A program made the translations under genes and the position numbers. A stretch of 64,000 nt of DNA, from contig OY740774.1 of NCBI GenBank assembly GCA_963513935.1, forward strand, positions 89,292,424 through 89,356,423, given 5' to 3'. Below the pieces are notes generated by a model. The model made no database searches, had not been told where the DNA came from, and worked only from the letters and a program-made list of their open reading frames with translations. Shown one piece after another: positions 10,746 through 21,085 of the stretch (within the stretch, counting starts at the first letter, position 1; each line of letters begins with the position of its first letter). The DNA comes from Aphrophora alni (taxonomy: Eukaryota > Arthropoda > Insecta > Hemiptera > Aphrophoridae).

Positions 10746-12799
10746 TAAGTTTGTATTTTATTTTGTTGTGCTCAGTCGGAATACGTTGTGGAATTAACAC
10801 CAGCCACGTCGATCTGACCGACTGCCAGCCGTCGAACAGCTGACGTACAGCTCGTGTATTTTTAATTAAAATATCAAATCATATTTTTTTGTTATTAGTG
10901 AGATTTTTTAAGTGTGAGTTATGTTACCTAAAAGAGTATAACAAAGTGACGTAAAATATGTTAAAGCAATCGAAATAAGACAATGTAAATCACTATCTTT
11001 GAGGCTGTAAAAGCTTGATCCAAATACATTTTTAATCATTTAAAAAGTGAATTCACTTTAATACAATGTTCTTTCAAAAATAAATCATTTAAAACGTATA
11101 AAAAGAGAGTTTAATTTTGATTTTATAGATAGTAATATTTAATTATTAAACAATAATTTAGTGAAAAAAGCGTGACAAATAAAACCATAAAATTTAATAG
11201 AATAAAACGCAATCAAATTTATTAAATTTGTTTATAAGAATTCTAAATTGACACCATTTTTTACAAAGTTAGGCTTACACTAAACTTTTAAAAATAAATC
11301 TTAAATAAAAGTAATTTATAGTTTTGAAACCTTACGAAAAAACGTACCTTTTTAAACTGAGATATATAAAAAAATATGTACAGAATTAACACGAATTCAT
11401 GCAAAACCAACGAAAGAATAAATTGTACCCTAAACCATGGATATGGTTAAAAATACAGGTGCCATCGTGGCAAGGAAAAACGTATTAAGAAATGATACTA
11501 TTTGAACAATATTTTCGTTGAAATAAAAATAATAAAATTTGTTTTTCTAAGCCACTAATGGTCCTATCATTAGCTCGAAATTATCATGTAAAAATGCTAA
11601 CTAAGCACAATTTTTACATTTTATTTTCGTAGAGATAATAATAATAAAAGTGTTTGCAGAAGAAGCTTACTTGTGAGTCATCAACTAGGCCTGACAAAAG
11701 TGATAAATAAAGTCGCCCATTCTGATAACACAGCGAATGCAGCGTTGCCAGATGGAGATGGTGAAAACACATATCCAAAGTTTCGCCTGACCACGAAATA
11801 TAAGTTGTGGTTGTTGTCTAAGGTGAAGCAACGAACACAAATATAAACGATAGTTTAAATAGCCTGAGTTAAACGTGAATATGCATATACATCTCCGCGT
11901 TCTGACTTTATTGTTGTGTCATACACGTATTTTCATGCATATGTAAATTGATCACGCATCCTATATAATATTTACAGACCATACTATTACTTTGATTACC
12001 ATCTAAATAATGTAAAAACGAACAAAACATTCAAGACTAAATTCTGAGCTGACTAAATGATTACAGTATACGCCTGCGATATTAAAACGCCTTTAGGGTT
12101 GGGGAGGGGGGGACTGGAAATTTATAAAAGTAAAAATTCCCCTCATGAATTCCAAGTTGAAGATTGAATTCTATATAAGTATTGAAAGTTACTTTATTGC
12201 CTTCTTTGTTCCTTTATTGGATACTGTTTCAATAAGATATGGAAGCGATTGTATTGTACTGTAGAATTGTAAAATGTAGAAATTTCATTTAATTTTATTA
12301 CAAGATAGTTTTATTGTATGAAATATTATTTCGAATTATTAATAAAAGCAGATAGAGTGGGGGATACAAAGCTCAATGTTTAAATGTATATTTTATGAGA
12401 TCAACAAGTGACTTTCATAAAATATTAATAATCTATTCAGAAAAGGACAACAGTAAACGTTCTATTAGGTAAAATGAATCACTTATTTTTTAAAGGATTC
12501 TTTCTTATTTCTATTTCTAAAGTTATGGGGAAAAAAACTATTTATTATATATTCTTCATAAGAACTGACTCCAAATTGCAATAACACTATTTATTCTACA
12601 ACTAAAAAGAAATTAAAATTTTTATTGTTTTTATTGAATGCATTTTACAGTTAAGCCTCTTAAGAAACTGCTGACATGAGCCTTTTCATAAACAAAGACA
12701 CAATATTTTGGAATACTTATTAAGTAATACACGGTTAATATACAGTTTTAAATGTAGTACACTTTTCAATGTCAAACTGAAGTAAAAATAATTGTTACA
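10746..12799. other. Two kilobases without a recognisable gene
   Basis: Only a short GC-richer patch at 10800-10850 ('gaccgactgccagccgtcga') and a run near 11730-11840 stand out. Neither gives a recognisable product. The rest is AT-rich with short homopolymers. Confidence 0.45.
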
Positions 12800-13290
12800 A
12801 ACAGCTGATGGTTGCTAAAATAACAAATATTAGTAGATTTAGTTCCTACAGTTGGTTGCTAAAATAACAATTATTGGTACAGATTTAGCTCCTAAAGTTT
12901 GTTATTATAATAACAACTATTGGTTTTGATTTAGCTGCTAAAGTTGGTGGCTAAAATAACAAATGTTAGTATAGATTTAGCTTCTAAAGTTGGTTGATAC
13001 AATAGCAAATATTGATTTAAATTTAGCTCTTACAGTTGATTGAAAAAATAACAAATATTGGTATAGATTTAGCTCCTAAAGTTGGTTGATACAATAGCAA
13101 ATATTGATTTAAATTTAGCTTTTACAGTTGGTTGCTAAAATAACAAATATTGGTATAGATTTAGCTCCTAAGTTCGTTTCTAAAATAAGAAATTTTGGTG
13201 CAGATTTAGCTGCTAAAGTTGGTTGCTAAAATAACAAATACTGGTATATATTTAGCTCCTAAAGTTGATTTCAAAAATAACAAATAATGG
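12800..13290 (+). repeat. 46 bp tandem array, about 11 units
   Basis: Consensus 'gttggttgctaaaataacaa' followed by 'atattggtatagatttagct' and 'cctaaa'. Unit starts lie near 12850, 12895, 12944, 12989, 13035, 13079, 13125, 13170, 13217 and 13263. Two adjacent units are repeated as a pair ('ttgatacaatagcaaatatt'), suggesting local duplication of a dimer. Confidence 0.85.
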
Positions 13291-13884
13291 TCGTATTCTT
13301 CCTAAACTGAACGATTTAATAAATGTAAATGTCAACTATGAACCCCATTTTATGTTGTAAGATATTTTTCAATTATTTAGTCAAAGCAATTACGATAAAA
13401 TGTTAATAAAATAAGATTTCACAAAAACCAAACTGCAAGGAAAAGAAAAAAGTAAAATCAAAATGTCAACCATCCTATTTATTTCATTGCCAAACAATAT
13501 ATTAAAAACAACAATATCATTTGCTAACTTAAAGTAAATTTTGTTCCCGGTTTATTCCCACAGGAGCGAAAATGTATTTTTTACACCGGTAACCTAGGTA
13601 CAATAAATAAAGATTTAATGAGGTAGAAAATTGCAAACATATTAGGTCGTCTGTTTTCATTGAGGCATAGCGTTGTTTAATGGTGTGATGCAGGATACTT
13701 TTATTTAGTTTATAGATGTGAAATATAACTATAAGATTACGATACACCCACTGATACAGTGTGTTTTGAAATACTAAATTGTGTGATTATTATCAATTGT
13801 GGTAATATTGCTTTATGGTATAGGCTATACGTAGATTGGAGAAAGTCGTATGATGGCGAAAAACCAGTGACGAGTTTACCCTGA
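13291..13884. other. No recognisable feature
   Basis: Includes short minus-strand frames around 13529-13747 with no recognised similarity. Confidence 0.45.
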
Positions 13885-14110
13885 AATCTTTTAAGGTCCT
13901 CAGTGTTTGTTTTGAGGTCCTTTGAATAAAATATAGTAAGTTTTGAGAATGTTGAGTCAGTCAAGCGTTTGTCGTTTGTGGAGTGCTCTGCAGCCCAAAC
14001 GTTTGAACCGATGTTTATCAAATTTTGTATGCGGGCATGTTCTAAATCTCAAAAAATGTTTTACAATTTGTTTTTATATCCAAAATAATGTGGTAGCTAC
14101 CATAAAAATA
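13885..14110 (+). repeat. Family B dispersed repeat
   Basis: Contains 'gaggtcctttgaataaaata', a degraded 'gtgctctgcagcccaaacg' and 'gaaccgatgtttatcaaatt'. The same arrangement occurs at 49570-49815 and, more eroded, at 53330-53400 and 56080-56240. It is a widespread style of non-coding insect repeat whose class I cannot assign. Confidence 0.6.
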
Positions 14111-14339
14111 AATTACGATATTAATAAGTCGGTTCTAACTACTTCTATAAAATTTTGTTTAAATGTAGCCCTTAATACACAAACAAAATATATCTTATAA
14201 TTACACGCTGCCTTATTTGTTCATCATTACCTCCTGAAAATCTCAAATCAGAAGTATTGCACGTCGAAAAATTAAAATGAACCAAATGTCGAAAGCTTGA
14301 AATGAATCAAAGTTATTTCGATTGAAGGTGCATATAATT

Positions 14340-16720
14340 ACACAACTTAATAAATTACTCATATATATTTGGGTAAATATATACCAAGGTAAATACTCAT
14401 CTACGTGAATTGATACCTATGTACGTAAAAGTGTCTTAGGTAAATACGTAAATACCTGCGCAAATACTCACATGAATAAATAGACTATATATCTCGGTAA
14501 AAATACCCAATTACGTAAATAATTGTAAACAGTTACCTGGATAAATATATACTTTAAAAGTACGTACATACTTACCTACGTAAAATAGATACTTGTGTAA
14601 ATATATAATAGATAAATACGTACATACATGTGTAAATACATATAAGTAAATACATACCTATATAAATAACCATGACTAAATAAATTACTTTGTAAATACT
14701 ATGAGTAAACACATACCTGTGTAAATATACACGAGTAGAACATAACTGTGTAAATACATGTGAGTAAATACATACCTGTGTAAATATACATGAGTAAATA
14801 CATACATGTGTAAATGATCACTTAAGTATATCGATCATCTGGGTGAAATATGTCTTAGGTAAATACATAAATACTTGCTTAAATACACATGAGCAAATAG
14901 ATATCTGCGTAAATATTCACTTAAATTAATAGATTACCTGCGTAAATATATCCTAGGTAAATAGTACACACCTGCGTAAATAAACATGAGTAAATACCTG
15001 TATACATAAACATGAGTAAATACATACCTGGGTAAATAGTCACTTAAGAAAATAGATTACTTGGGTAAATATAATATAGGTTATATGTAACTACCTGTGT
15101 AAATACACATGAGTAAATAAATACCTCTGTAATAGTCACTTAAGTTAATTGATTACCTGGGTAAATATACCTTAGATATATACGTACATACGTGCGTAAG
15201 TACAAAGAGTAAATACACATCTGTAAATACATACCTATGTAAATAGTCACTCAAGAAAATAGATTACTTGGGTAAATATAATATAGGTTATATGTAACTA
15301 CCTGTGTAAATACACATGAGTAAATAAATACCTCTGTAATAGTCACTTAAGTTAATTGATTACCTGGGTAAATATATCTTAGATATATACGTACATTTGT
15401 GCGTAAGTACAAAGAGTAAATACACATCTGTAAATACATACCTATGTAAATAGTCACCTAAGTAAATAGATTACCTGGGTAAATATATCTTAGGTAAATA
15501 CGTATAATATACATGCTTAAATGCACATTTGTAAATACATAACTGTGTAATTAGACATAAGTAAATACATACTTGTGTAAATAGTCACTCAAGTAGATAG
15601 ATTATCTGGGTAAATATACCTAGGTAAATACGTATATACATGCTTAAATATACATTATTAAATACATAACTGTGGAATTAGACATTAGTAAATACATACC
15701 TCATTATGATCTTGTTCTTCGGGGTTCGACCGCGTCAATATTGTCTGTACGTTGAGTACAGCTGACGTTTCGGACACTTTACAGATTTCTATTCTCAAGG
15801 CTTAACAAATCTCAAGTGAAGCGACTTTATTGTTAATAAAACAATAATTCTATTGTTTTATTAACAATAAAACAATAGAATTATTGGTAGTCAAACGGCG
15901 GCCCGACAAAGGTCCACGGCCCGACAAAGGGCAACGGCCCGACAAAGGGCAACGGCCCGACAAAAGGCAACGGCCCGACAATAGGCAACGGCCCAACAAG
16001 GGTCCACTCCAAGGACTATATAAGCTCAGGCCTAGGATGGTTCGCTTCACTTGACATTTGTTAAGCCTGGAGAATGGACATCTGTAAAGTGCCCGAAACG
16101 TCGGCTGTACTCAACGTGCCGACAATATTGACGTGGTCGAACCCCGAAGAATAATATCATAATTATGTTTGTGACCGTGGAAGTCTATCGTTCAAAATCA
16201 AATACATACCTGTGTAAATAGTCACTTAAGTAGATAGATTACCTGGGTAAATATATCCTAGGTAAATACGTACATATCTGTGAAAATTCACACGAGTAAA
16301 TATGCACCAAGTAAATACTTACTTAAGTAAATAGTAAATATATACTTGGGTAAATACGTAGATACCTGGGTAAATATAGACACATAAATAAATACATATC
16401 TCGGTAAATACTCACTTACGTAAATAGTAAATTGTAAATAGTTACCTGGACTAATATATTCTTGGTAAATCGGTACGTAGGCCTACCTGTATAAATAAAT
16501 ACCTGGGTAAAATAATCACGTAAATAGATACCTGGGTAAATATATCCTAGGTAAATACGTACATAACTGAGTAAATACACACATGAGTAAATACTTTCTA
16601 TGTAAATACAAACCTGCGTATTTACCTAAGTGAGAAAATACATACCTGGGCATAACTGACAAACCTGGGCATAACTGTGTACATAAAAACCATTGTAAAT
16701 ACAATAGTATACACAGTTAG
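14340..16720 (+). repeat. Large array of a 'gtaaatac' 13-15 bp word
   Basis: The words 'gtaaatacatacctg' and 'gggtaaatatatcttag' recur about every 14 bases across 2.4 kb, interrupted by a foldback insertion at 15702-16199. Larger units are visible: a block of about 212 bases starting near 15035 ('agattacttgggtaaatata', 'tataggttatatgtaacta') is repeated at about 15247. A short inverted fragment of the same word lies near 21715-21765. Confidence 0.9.
15702..16199. mobile_element. Foldback element inserted in the gtaaatac array
   Basis: Arms of about 125 bases at 15702-15830 and 16040-16165 are inverted copies, with landmarks 'cttcggggttcgaccgcgtc' and 'gtaaagtg-ccgaaacgtc'. The interior holds an AT palindrome of 'ttattgttaataaaacaata' type (15827-15890), then a GC-rich 18 bp array of 'cggcccgacaaagggcaa' (15893-16006). 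The 12-base sequence 'aaatacatacct' flanks it on both sides (15690-15701, 16200-16211), and removing the insert restores a normal array unit. The arms contain 'gaaacgtc', as the ribozyme-like elements do, but CTGANGA is lost. The short minus-strand frame across the 18 bp array is an artefact. Confidence 0.75.
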
Positions 16721-17029
16721 TGTTCATAGTAGAAATAAGGCTAATGCTTTCAATAATTAAAATTTATTATTAAACTGGAATATCACCAAGTTTCCATGAT
16801 CTTTAGCGTAAATAACTAATGCTTTCACGCAACAAATTTTACCGTTATTACCACTCTAGCTTGTTCCGTTCTTACTTCTAAGACATACAGACCGTTGTTC
16901 GGGCACTAGATGAATTGCTTGTCTTACAATATAATGAGAGTGTTATCATTACTGCAACCTTATTAATATCAGCAATTAATTACAACTATATTAAAATTGT
17001 TGACGTAGTAAAATTGTTCACTTTGACCT
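16721..17029. other. No recognisable feature
   Basis: Unremarkable AT-rich sequence between the array and the gypsy remnant. Confidence 0.4.
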
Positions 17030-17396
17030 CATCCACGATGAAAAAGATCACGTTAAAGTGAGCTGTAAAAGAAGCTACATCATTAAACAGCATTTACTTT
17101 CCCAAAAGGATCTGACTTATGAAGCAGCGAACCACCTGGCGACTTCGATGAAGTCTGCAGAAAGAAAAGCAGCTACTGTACAGTAATTAAATGTTGGAAG
17201 TTTACAACAGAAGATGCAACAAATTTCACTTCGTAGTAAAGAAAATAAGGATGATTTTTCTTCGCAAGATAAGAAAGGAAGTGTAGTGAAATTTGAGTGT
17301 AAATTTTATGACAAATTTGGACATGCAAATATAATATGTCATTACAATAATTATTGTTGCAAAAAAGGGAATTTAGAAAAATGTATGTTATTTTAA
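17030..17396 (+). pseudogene. Ty3/gypsy-type retrotransposon gag remnant
   Basis: One frame reads KQHLLSQKDLTYEAANHLA then TSMKSAERKAATVQ and a stop. This matches the 'LL-x-x-K-D-L-T-x-x-x-A-x-x-x-A' helix region before the zinc knuckles in gypsy gag. After a break, a second frame (17214-17396) ends with CKFYDKFGHANIIC and CCKKGNLEKC, two degraded C-x2-C-x4-H-x4-C knuckles (one Cys is Tyr, one His is Asn). The protease-like remnant follows at 17575, in the expected gag-to-pol order. No LTRs were found. Confidence 0.7.
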
Positions 17397-17574
17397 ATAA
17401 TCAAATGAATAGTCTCACGTGTTTACATAATATACTAGTAATCTTGTCTAAAAACAATAATATTAAATGTAGGGTTAGTATGAATAATTTTAATACAAAT
17501 AATCCAAGGTCAATCATTTCTAATTAATTTGTTTTAAATAATATCTAGTAGTTAAAAAGGGAAAGTCCTCCGAG

Positions 17575-17865
17575 ATGTAAAGTAGATCCTGTTATAATAT
17601 TTGTTAAAGTTGAGAATAAGGCTATAAGTTTTGAAATTGAGAGCTGCAGTAAGTGTAATTTCAGAAAAATGTAAGATTGCAACCCTTGATGTTGTTTTAA
17701 GCTCACACACTAAACTAATTATGCCCGTAGGCGTTATTCAAGTAAATATTGAACTCAACGATTAAGAAAGGAAACTTTAACTATGTTATAAAAAATGGTG
17801 CAAATCCTTTTATAAGGAGACACTGGATTAAAACTTTTAAAGTGAAATATCAATAAATGAAAGTA
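17575..17865 (+). pseudogene. Gypsy-type aspartic protease remnant
   Basis: Fragments in changing frames read DPVIIFVKVENKAISFEIES, where the D-S/T-G active site has decayed to E-S-C, and later IMPVGVIQVNIELN and NGANPFIRRHWIKTFKV. The last corresponds to the 'G-x-x-P-L-L-G-R-D-W-L' end of retropepsins preceding reverse transcriptase. Stops and shifts make it dead. Position just after gag supports the call. No RT domain follows; sequence homology is lost near 17870. Confidence 0.6.
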
Positions 17866-18364
17866 TACGATTTCAATTCTCTGAGAACCAAGTAGTCGTA
17901 GAGGCACTGGATAGTGCTGCTTTGTCGCAGAAACTATTGCAACTACTGTAATTGGAGAAAGGCAATGACGCTATTCCACATTCGTGTTGTATCACGGAAC
18001 GTTGTTTTTGTGCTTTTCACTATAAATTTGGTGTGACAAAACTGTGTTGTGTTAAAACTAGCATGACAGTTGAGAGGAGGATTTAGTAAGCCTGTAGTAA
18101 GGGTGAGTAATGAATTCATTTATCTTTATTTTACTACTAATATCGTCTAGGCTAAATTGTTTATTTTTAGGTTATGCCACTGTTTGGTTTTAAATATCAT
18201 GTTACGATAATTTCGTGCTTGTTGCTACCTTACGGGGATTTAACCCTTCACCCTTTTCCTGACAAAATGTCTATCGATTTTTTGTTCCTTTTAGAAGCTG
18301 AGAAATTACCAACGAAACACACAGAAACAAAACTGAATAGTAGATGCAATGAAAAGTGATTTAA
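17866..18364. other. Unassigned sequence between two transposon remnants
   Basis: Contains GC-richer words (17895-17990) and short frames on both strands with no recognised similarity. 'agtaagggtgagtaatg' near 18100 resembles a 5' splice site, but nothing supports an exon. Confidence 0.4.
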
Positions 18365-19160
18365 TGGAATCAATGATGGAGGTAAAATAAGAGAAGGTAG
18401 AAAATAGTTTGGAATTACTAAGTCTACTTTGCGAGACAAATTAAAAATAATGGATAGTGAAGTAGATTTGCAGGAAAGAAGCCTATATTTATTGAAGATA
18501 AGGAAAAATAAATAGTCAATCATATTATAAAGTTAGCCAACATGTTTTATGGCTTAACGCCTATTGTATTGAGAATATTAGCTTTCGAATTTGCAGAGAG
18601 AAGTGAATTTGCAGCCATCCTTAGGAAAAAAGCCTATATTTACTAAAGATAAAGACAAATAATTAGCTAACCATATCATTAAGTGAACCAACTTTTTTTT
18701 TGGGTTAAAGCCTATTGAACTGAGAAGATTAGCATTAAAATTTGCAAAGAGAGATGTAGATTTGTAACTTTCCTTAGGAAGCCTATATTTACTAAAGATA
18801 AGGAAAAAGAATTAGCAGATCATATTATTCAGTTAGCCAACATGTTTATGGCTTAACGCCTATTGATTAGCTTTCCAATTTGCAAAGAGAGATGTAGATT
18901 TGCAGCCTTCCTTAGGAAGGAAGCTTATGTTTAGATATTAAAGACAAGGAAAAAGAATTAACGATCATATTATTAAGTTAGTTAACCTATTTTATTGTTT
19001 AAAATACCTATTGAACTGAGAAGATTAGCTTTCGATTTACGAAGAGAGATGTAGATATGCACTCCTCCTTAGGAAGGAAGCCGATATTTACTAAAAATAA
19101 GGAAAAAGAAATAGCCGATCACGTTATTAAGTCAGCCAACATGTTTTTTGCCTTATGATG
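18365..19160 (+). pseudogene. Tigger/pogo-like DNA-binding region expanded as a 150 bp tandem repeat
   Basis: The start reads FGITKSTLRDKLKIMDSEVD, which fits the pipsqueak-type helix-turn-helix of Tigger/jerky-type transposases ('YGVPKSTL'). It is followed by about five copies of a unit that translates to KPIFTKDKEKELADHIIKLA, NMFYGLTPIELRRLAF and EFAKRDVDLQPSLG, the CENP-B-type HTH segment. Units begin near 18460, 18603, 18753, 18891 and 19044. In a functional protein this segment occurs once; here it is tandemly copied, with frameshifts and stops in most units. The DDE catalytic domain is absent. Confidence 0.7.
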
Positions 19161-19690
19161 TTACTGAAAATTTTAAGAAAATGAATAAAATCTGAATGTC
19201 CTACTATTTAGCAGAAAGAAAAATAGTTTTAACTCCGGAACTACTGCATTGAGTTCTAAAAAGTTACCAGTTCCAATTAGCTTTCAATTCATGTATTACC
19301 TTTTCCACTGAAAAAATATATGTTGTCACTGAAAATTTTAAGAAAGTGTGAAAACTATCCTTTTTGTATTCCCCTTGAGGCAATTCACTTCGGAACTAAT
19401 TAATTAATTTGAGTCAAACAAAGACTACAGCATGACGAGATATCCTACTTACATAGCAAAGAAAACTGTATGATAATATGATGATCGGTTGTCGAGTAAA
19501 CATAAACCGACAAGAGATATGTCACGTTTAGGAAAGTAGCTTTGTACATTGAAATAAAACCGGCCTGTCACTGCTCCTGGCGTGGCTCGTGAACAACTTG
19601 GCATCACCGCTAAGCAGTAGCACTAACTGTGATTCATCATGTGAACGTAAGTCAAAACGATTAACAGATTATATCATGGGAGTTGGTAAT
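19161..19690. other. No recognisable feature
   Basis: Mixed AT-rich sequence. 'cgctaagcagtagcactaac' near 19610 resembles the 'gtt-aagcagtag-caac' segment at 54590 and 63960, a probable dispersed repeat. Confidence 0.4.
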
Positions 19691-19699
19691 CTGAGTGTA

Positions 19700-20660
19700 C
19701 TCTCTTGTATGTGGTAATACTTAACCTTTATTTAGTACTTTGGGTCTGAGCCGTGACAATAAGGATTGTTTATTGAAAGGCATTATCACCACTCATAAGA
19801 CCCTGTAATTATGAATTGTAATACTTAAATCTTTATTTAGTACTTTGATAATAAGGGTTGTTTATTTAAAGGTATTATCACCACTCATAAGACCCTGTAA
19901 TCATGAATTATAATACTTAAGGCTTTATTTAGTACTTTGACAGTATGGGTTGTTTATTTAAAGGCATTATCACCACTCATAAGACCCTGTAATTATGATT
20001 TGACAGTATGGGTTGTTTATTTAAAGGCATTATCACCACTCATAAGACCCTGTAATTATGATTTGTAATACTTAAATCTTTATTTAGTAATTTGGGTCTG
20101 AGCCGTGACAATAAGGATTGTTTATTGAAAGGCATTATCACCACTCATAAGACCCTGTAATTATGAATAATTGTAATACTTAAATCTTTATTTAGTACTT
20201 TGACAATAAGGGTTGTTTATTTAAAGGTATTATCACCACTCATAAGACCCTGTAATTATGAATTATAATACTTAAGGCTTTATTTAGTACTTTGACAATA
20301 TGGGTTGTTTATTTAAAGGCATTATACCACTCATAAGACCCTGTAATTATGATTTGTAATACTTAAATCTTTATTTAGTACTTTGACAATAAGGGTTGTT
20401 TATTTAAAGGCATTATCATCACTCATAAGACCCTGTAATTATGAATTATAATACTTAAGGCTTTATTTAGTACTTTGACAATATGGGTTGTTTATTTAAA
20501 GGCATTATCACCACTCATAAGACCCTGTAATTATGATTTGTAATACTTAAATCTTTATTTAGTAATTTGGGTCTGAGCCGTGACAACAAGGATTGTTTAT
20601 TGAAAGGCATTATCACCACTCATAAGACCTTGTAATTATGAATTGTAATACTTAAATGTT
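19700..20660 (+). repeat. 92 bp satellite, about ten units
   Basis: Units share 'tgtttatttaaaggcattat', 'caccactcataagaccctgt' and 'cttaaatctttatttagtac'. 'aagaccctgtaattatga' recurs near 19797, 19889, 19981, 20043, 20150, 20245, 20335, 20427, 20519 and 20625. Most spacings are 90-95; the 62 and 106 base spacings come from loss or gain of a 'gggtctgagccgtgacaa' segment. Neighbouring units are nearly identical. Confidence 0.9.
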
Positions 20661-20789
20661 AAAGATAAAGTAGGGTTCTAGTCATGACACTAAATGTTAA
20701 TATTAAATGTTGGAGCTTGACTTATGAGAAAAACTATACAGTATAACAAACACACAGAACACAATTCTCATAAAAAAAAATACGCCTAA

Positions 20790-20834
20790 GTATCAGACGC
20801 GTTTCAACGACAAGGTCTTCCTCTTCAGTGATAC
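20790..20834 (-). ncRNA. Hammerhead-ribozyme-like motif, left arm
   Basis: On the minus strand: helix I GTATCA, core CTGAAGA, one extra base, stem II with loop CTT, GAAA, stem III ACGCGT, cleavage base C, then helix I partner TGATAC. It differs from the right arm by one mismatch in stem II. A type I hammerhead with a very short stem III is the fold. Cleavage would follow the C before TGATAC. Confidence 0.65.
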
Positions 20835-20909
20835 ACGAGCTACACCAAATCAAACTATAACTATTAACCTAACCTAACCAATAGTTATAGTTTGATTGGT
20901 GTAGCTCGT

Positions 20910-20954
20910 GTATCACTGAAGAGGACGACCTTGTCGTTGAAACGCGTCTGATAC
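20910..20954 (+). ncRNA. Hammerhead-ribozyme-like motif, right arm
   Basis: GTATCA (20910-20915) pairs perfectly with TGATAC (20949-20954). CTGAAGA lies at 20916-20922, an extra G at 20923, stem II GACGAC/GTCGTT with loop CTT, GAAA at 20939-20942, self-complementary ACGCGT, and C at 20948 as the cleavage base. All catalytic core bases are present. The departure from the textbook core is the unpaired base between A9 and stem II, which also occurs in the other copies in this window. This is the best-preserved copy. Activity is inferred, not shown. Confidence 0.7.
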
Positions 20955-21011
20955 TTAGGCGTATTTTTTTTATATGAGAATTGTGTTCTGTGTGTTTGTT
21001 ATACTGTACAC

Positions 21012-21085
21012 TAAATGTTGTTTATTTAAAGGCATTATTACCTTTCAAGGCACTCATAAGATTCCGTAAAGATTCTGTAATTATA
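21012..21085 (+). repeat. Terminal piece of the 92 bp satellite
   Basis: After the hairpin element the sequence resumes with 'tgtttatttaaaggcattat' and a diverged 'cactcataagattccgtaa', showing that the element was inserted within the array edge. Confidence 0.75.

Larger units (their letters stand above)
20712..21011. mobile_element. Hairpin element with two hammerhead-like motifs and a telomere-repeat loop
   Basis: Inverted arms of 129 bases (20737-20865 and 20880-21008) are almost perfect reverse complements. The loop is exactly 14 bases, 'aacctaacctaacc', the insect telomere repeat. Each arm carries a hammerhead-like motif facing outward. The left end has extra sequence starting 'ggagcttgacttatgag', shared with the single-arm copy at 56985. 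The element splits the 92 bp satellite, and 'taaatgtt' flanks it at 20704-20711 and 21012-21019. I infer two head-to-head Penelope-like terminal segments; no reverse transcriptase is present. Confidence 0.8.

Noticed and set aside
14340..16720. CRISPR array
   Set aside because: Direct short tandem words without unique spacers, in a eukaryotic context, and no cas genes.
18080..18115. 5' splice site and first exon
   Set aside because: A 'agggtgagtaatg' match alone; no open frame or downstream acceptor supports an exon.
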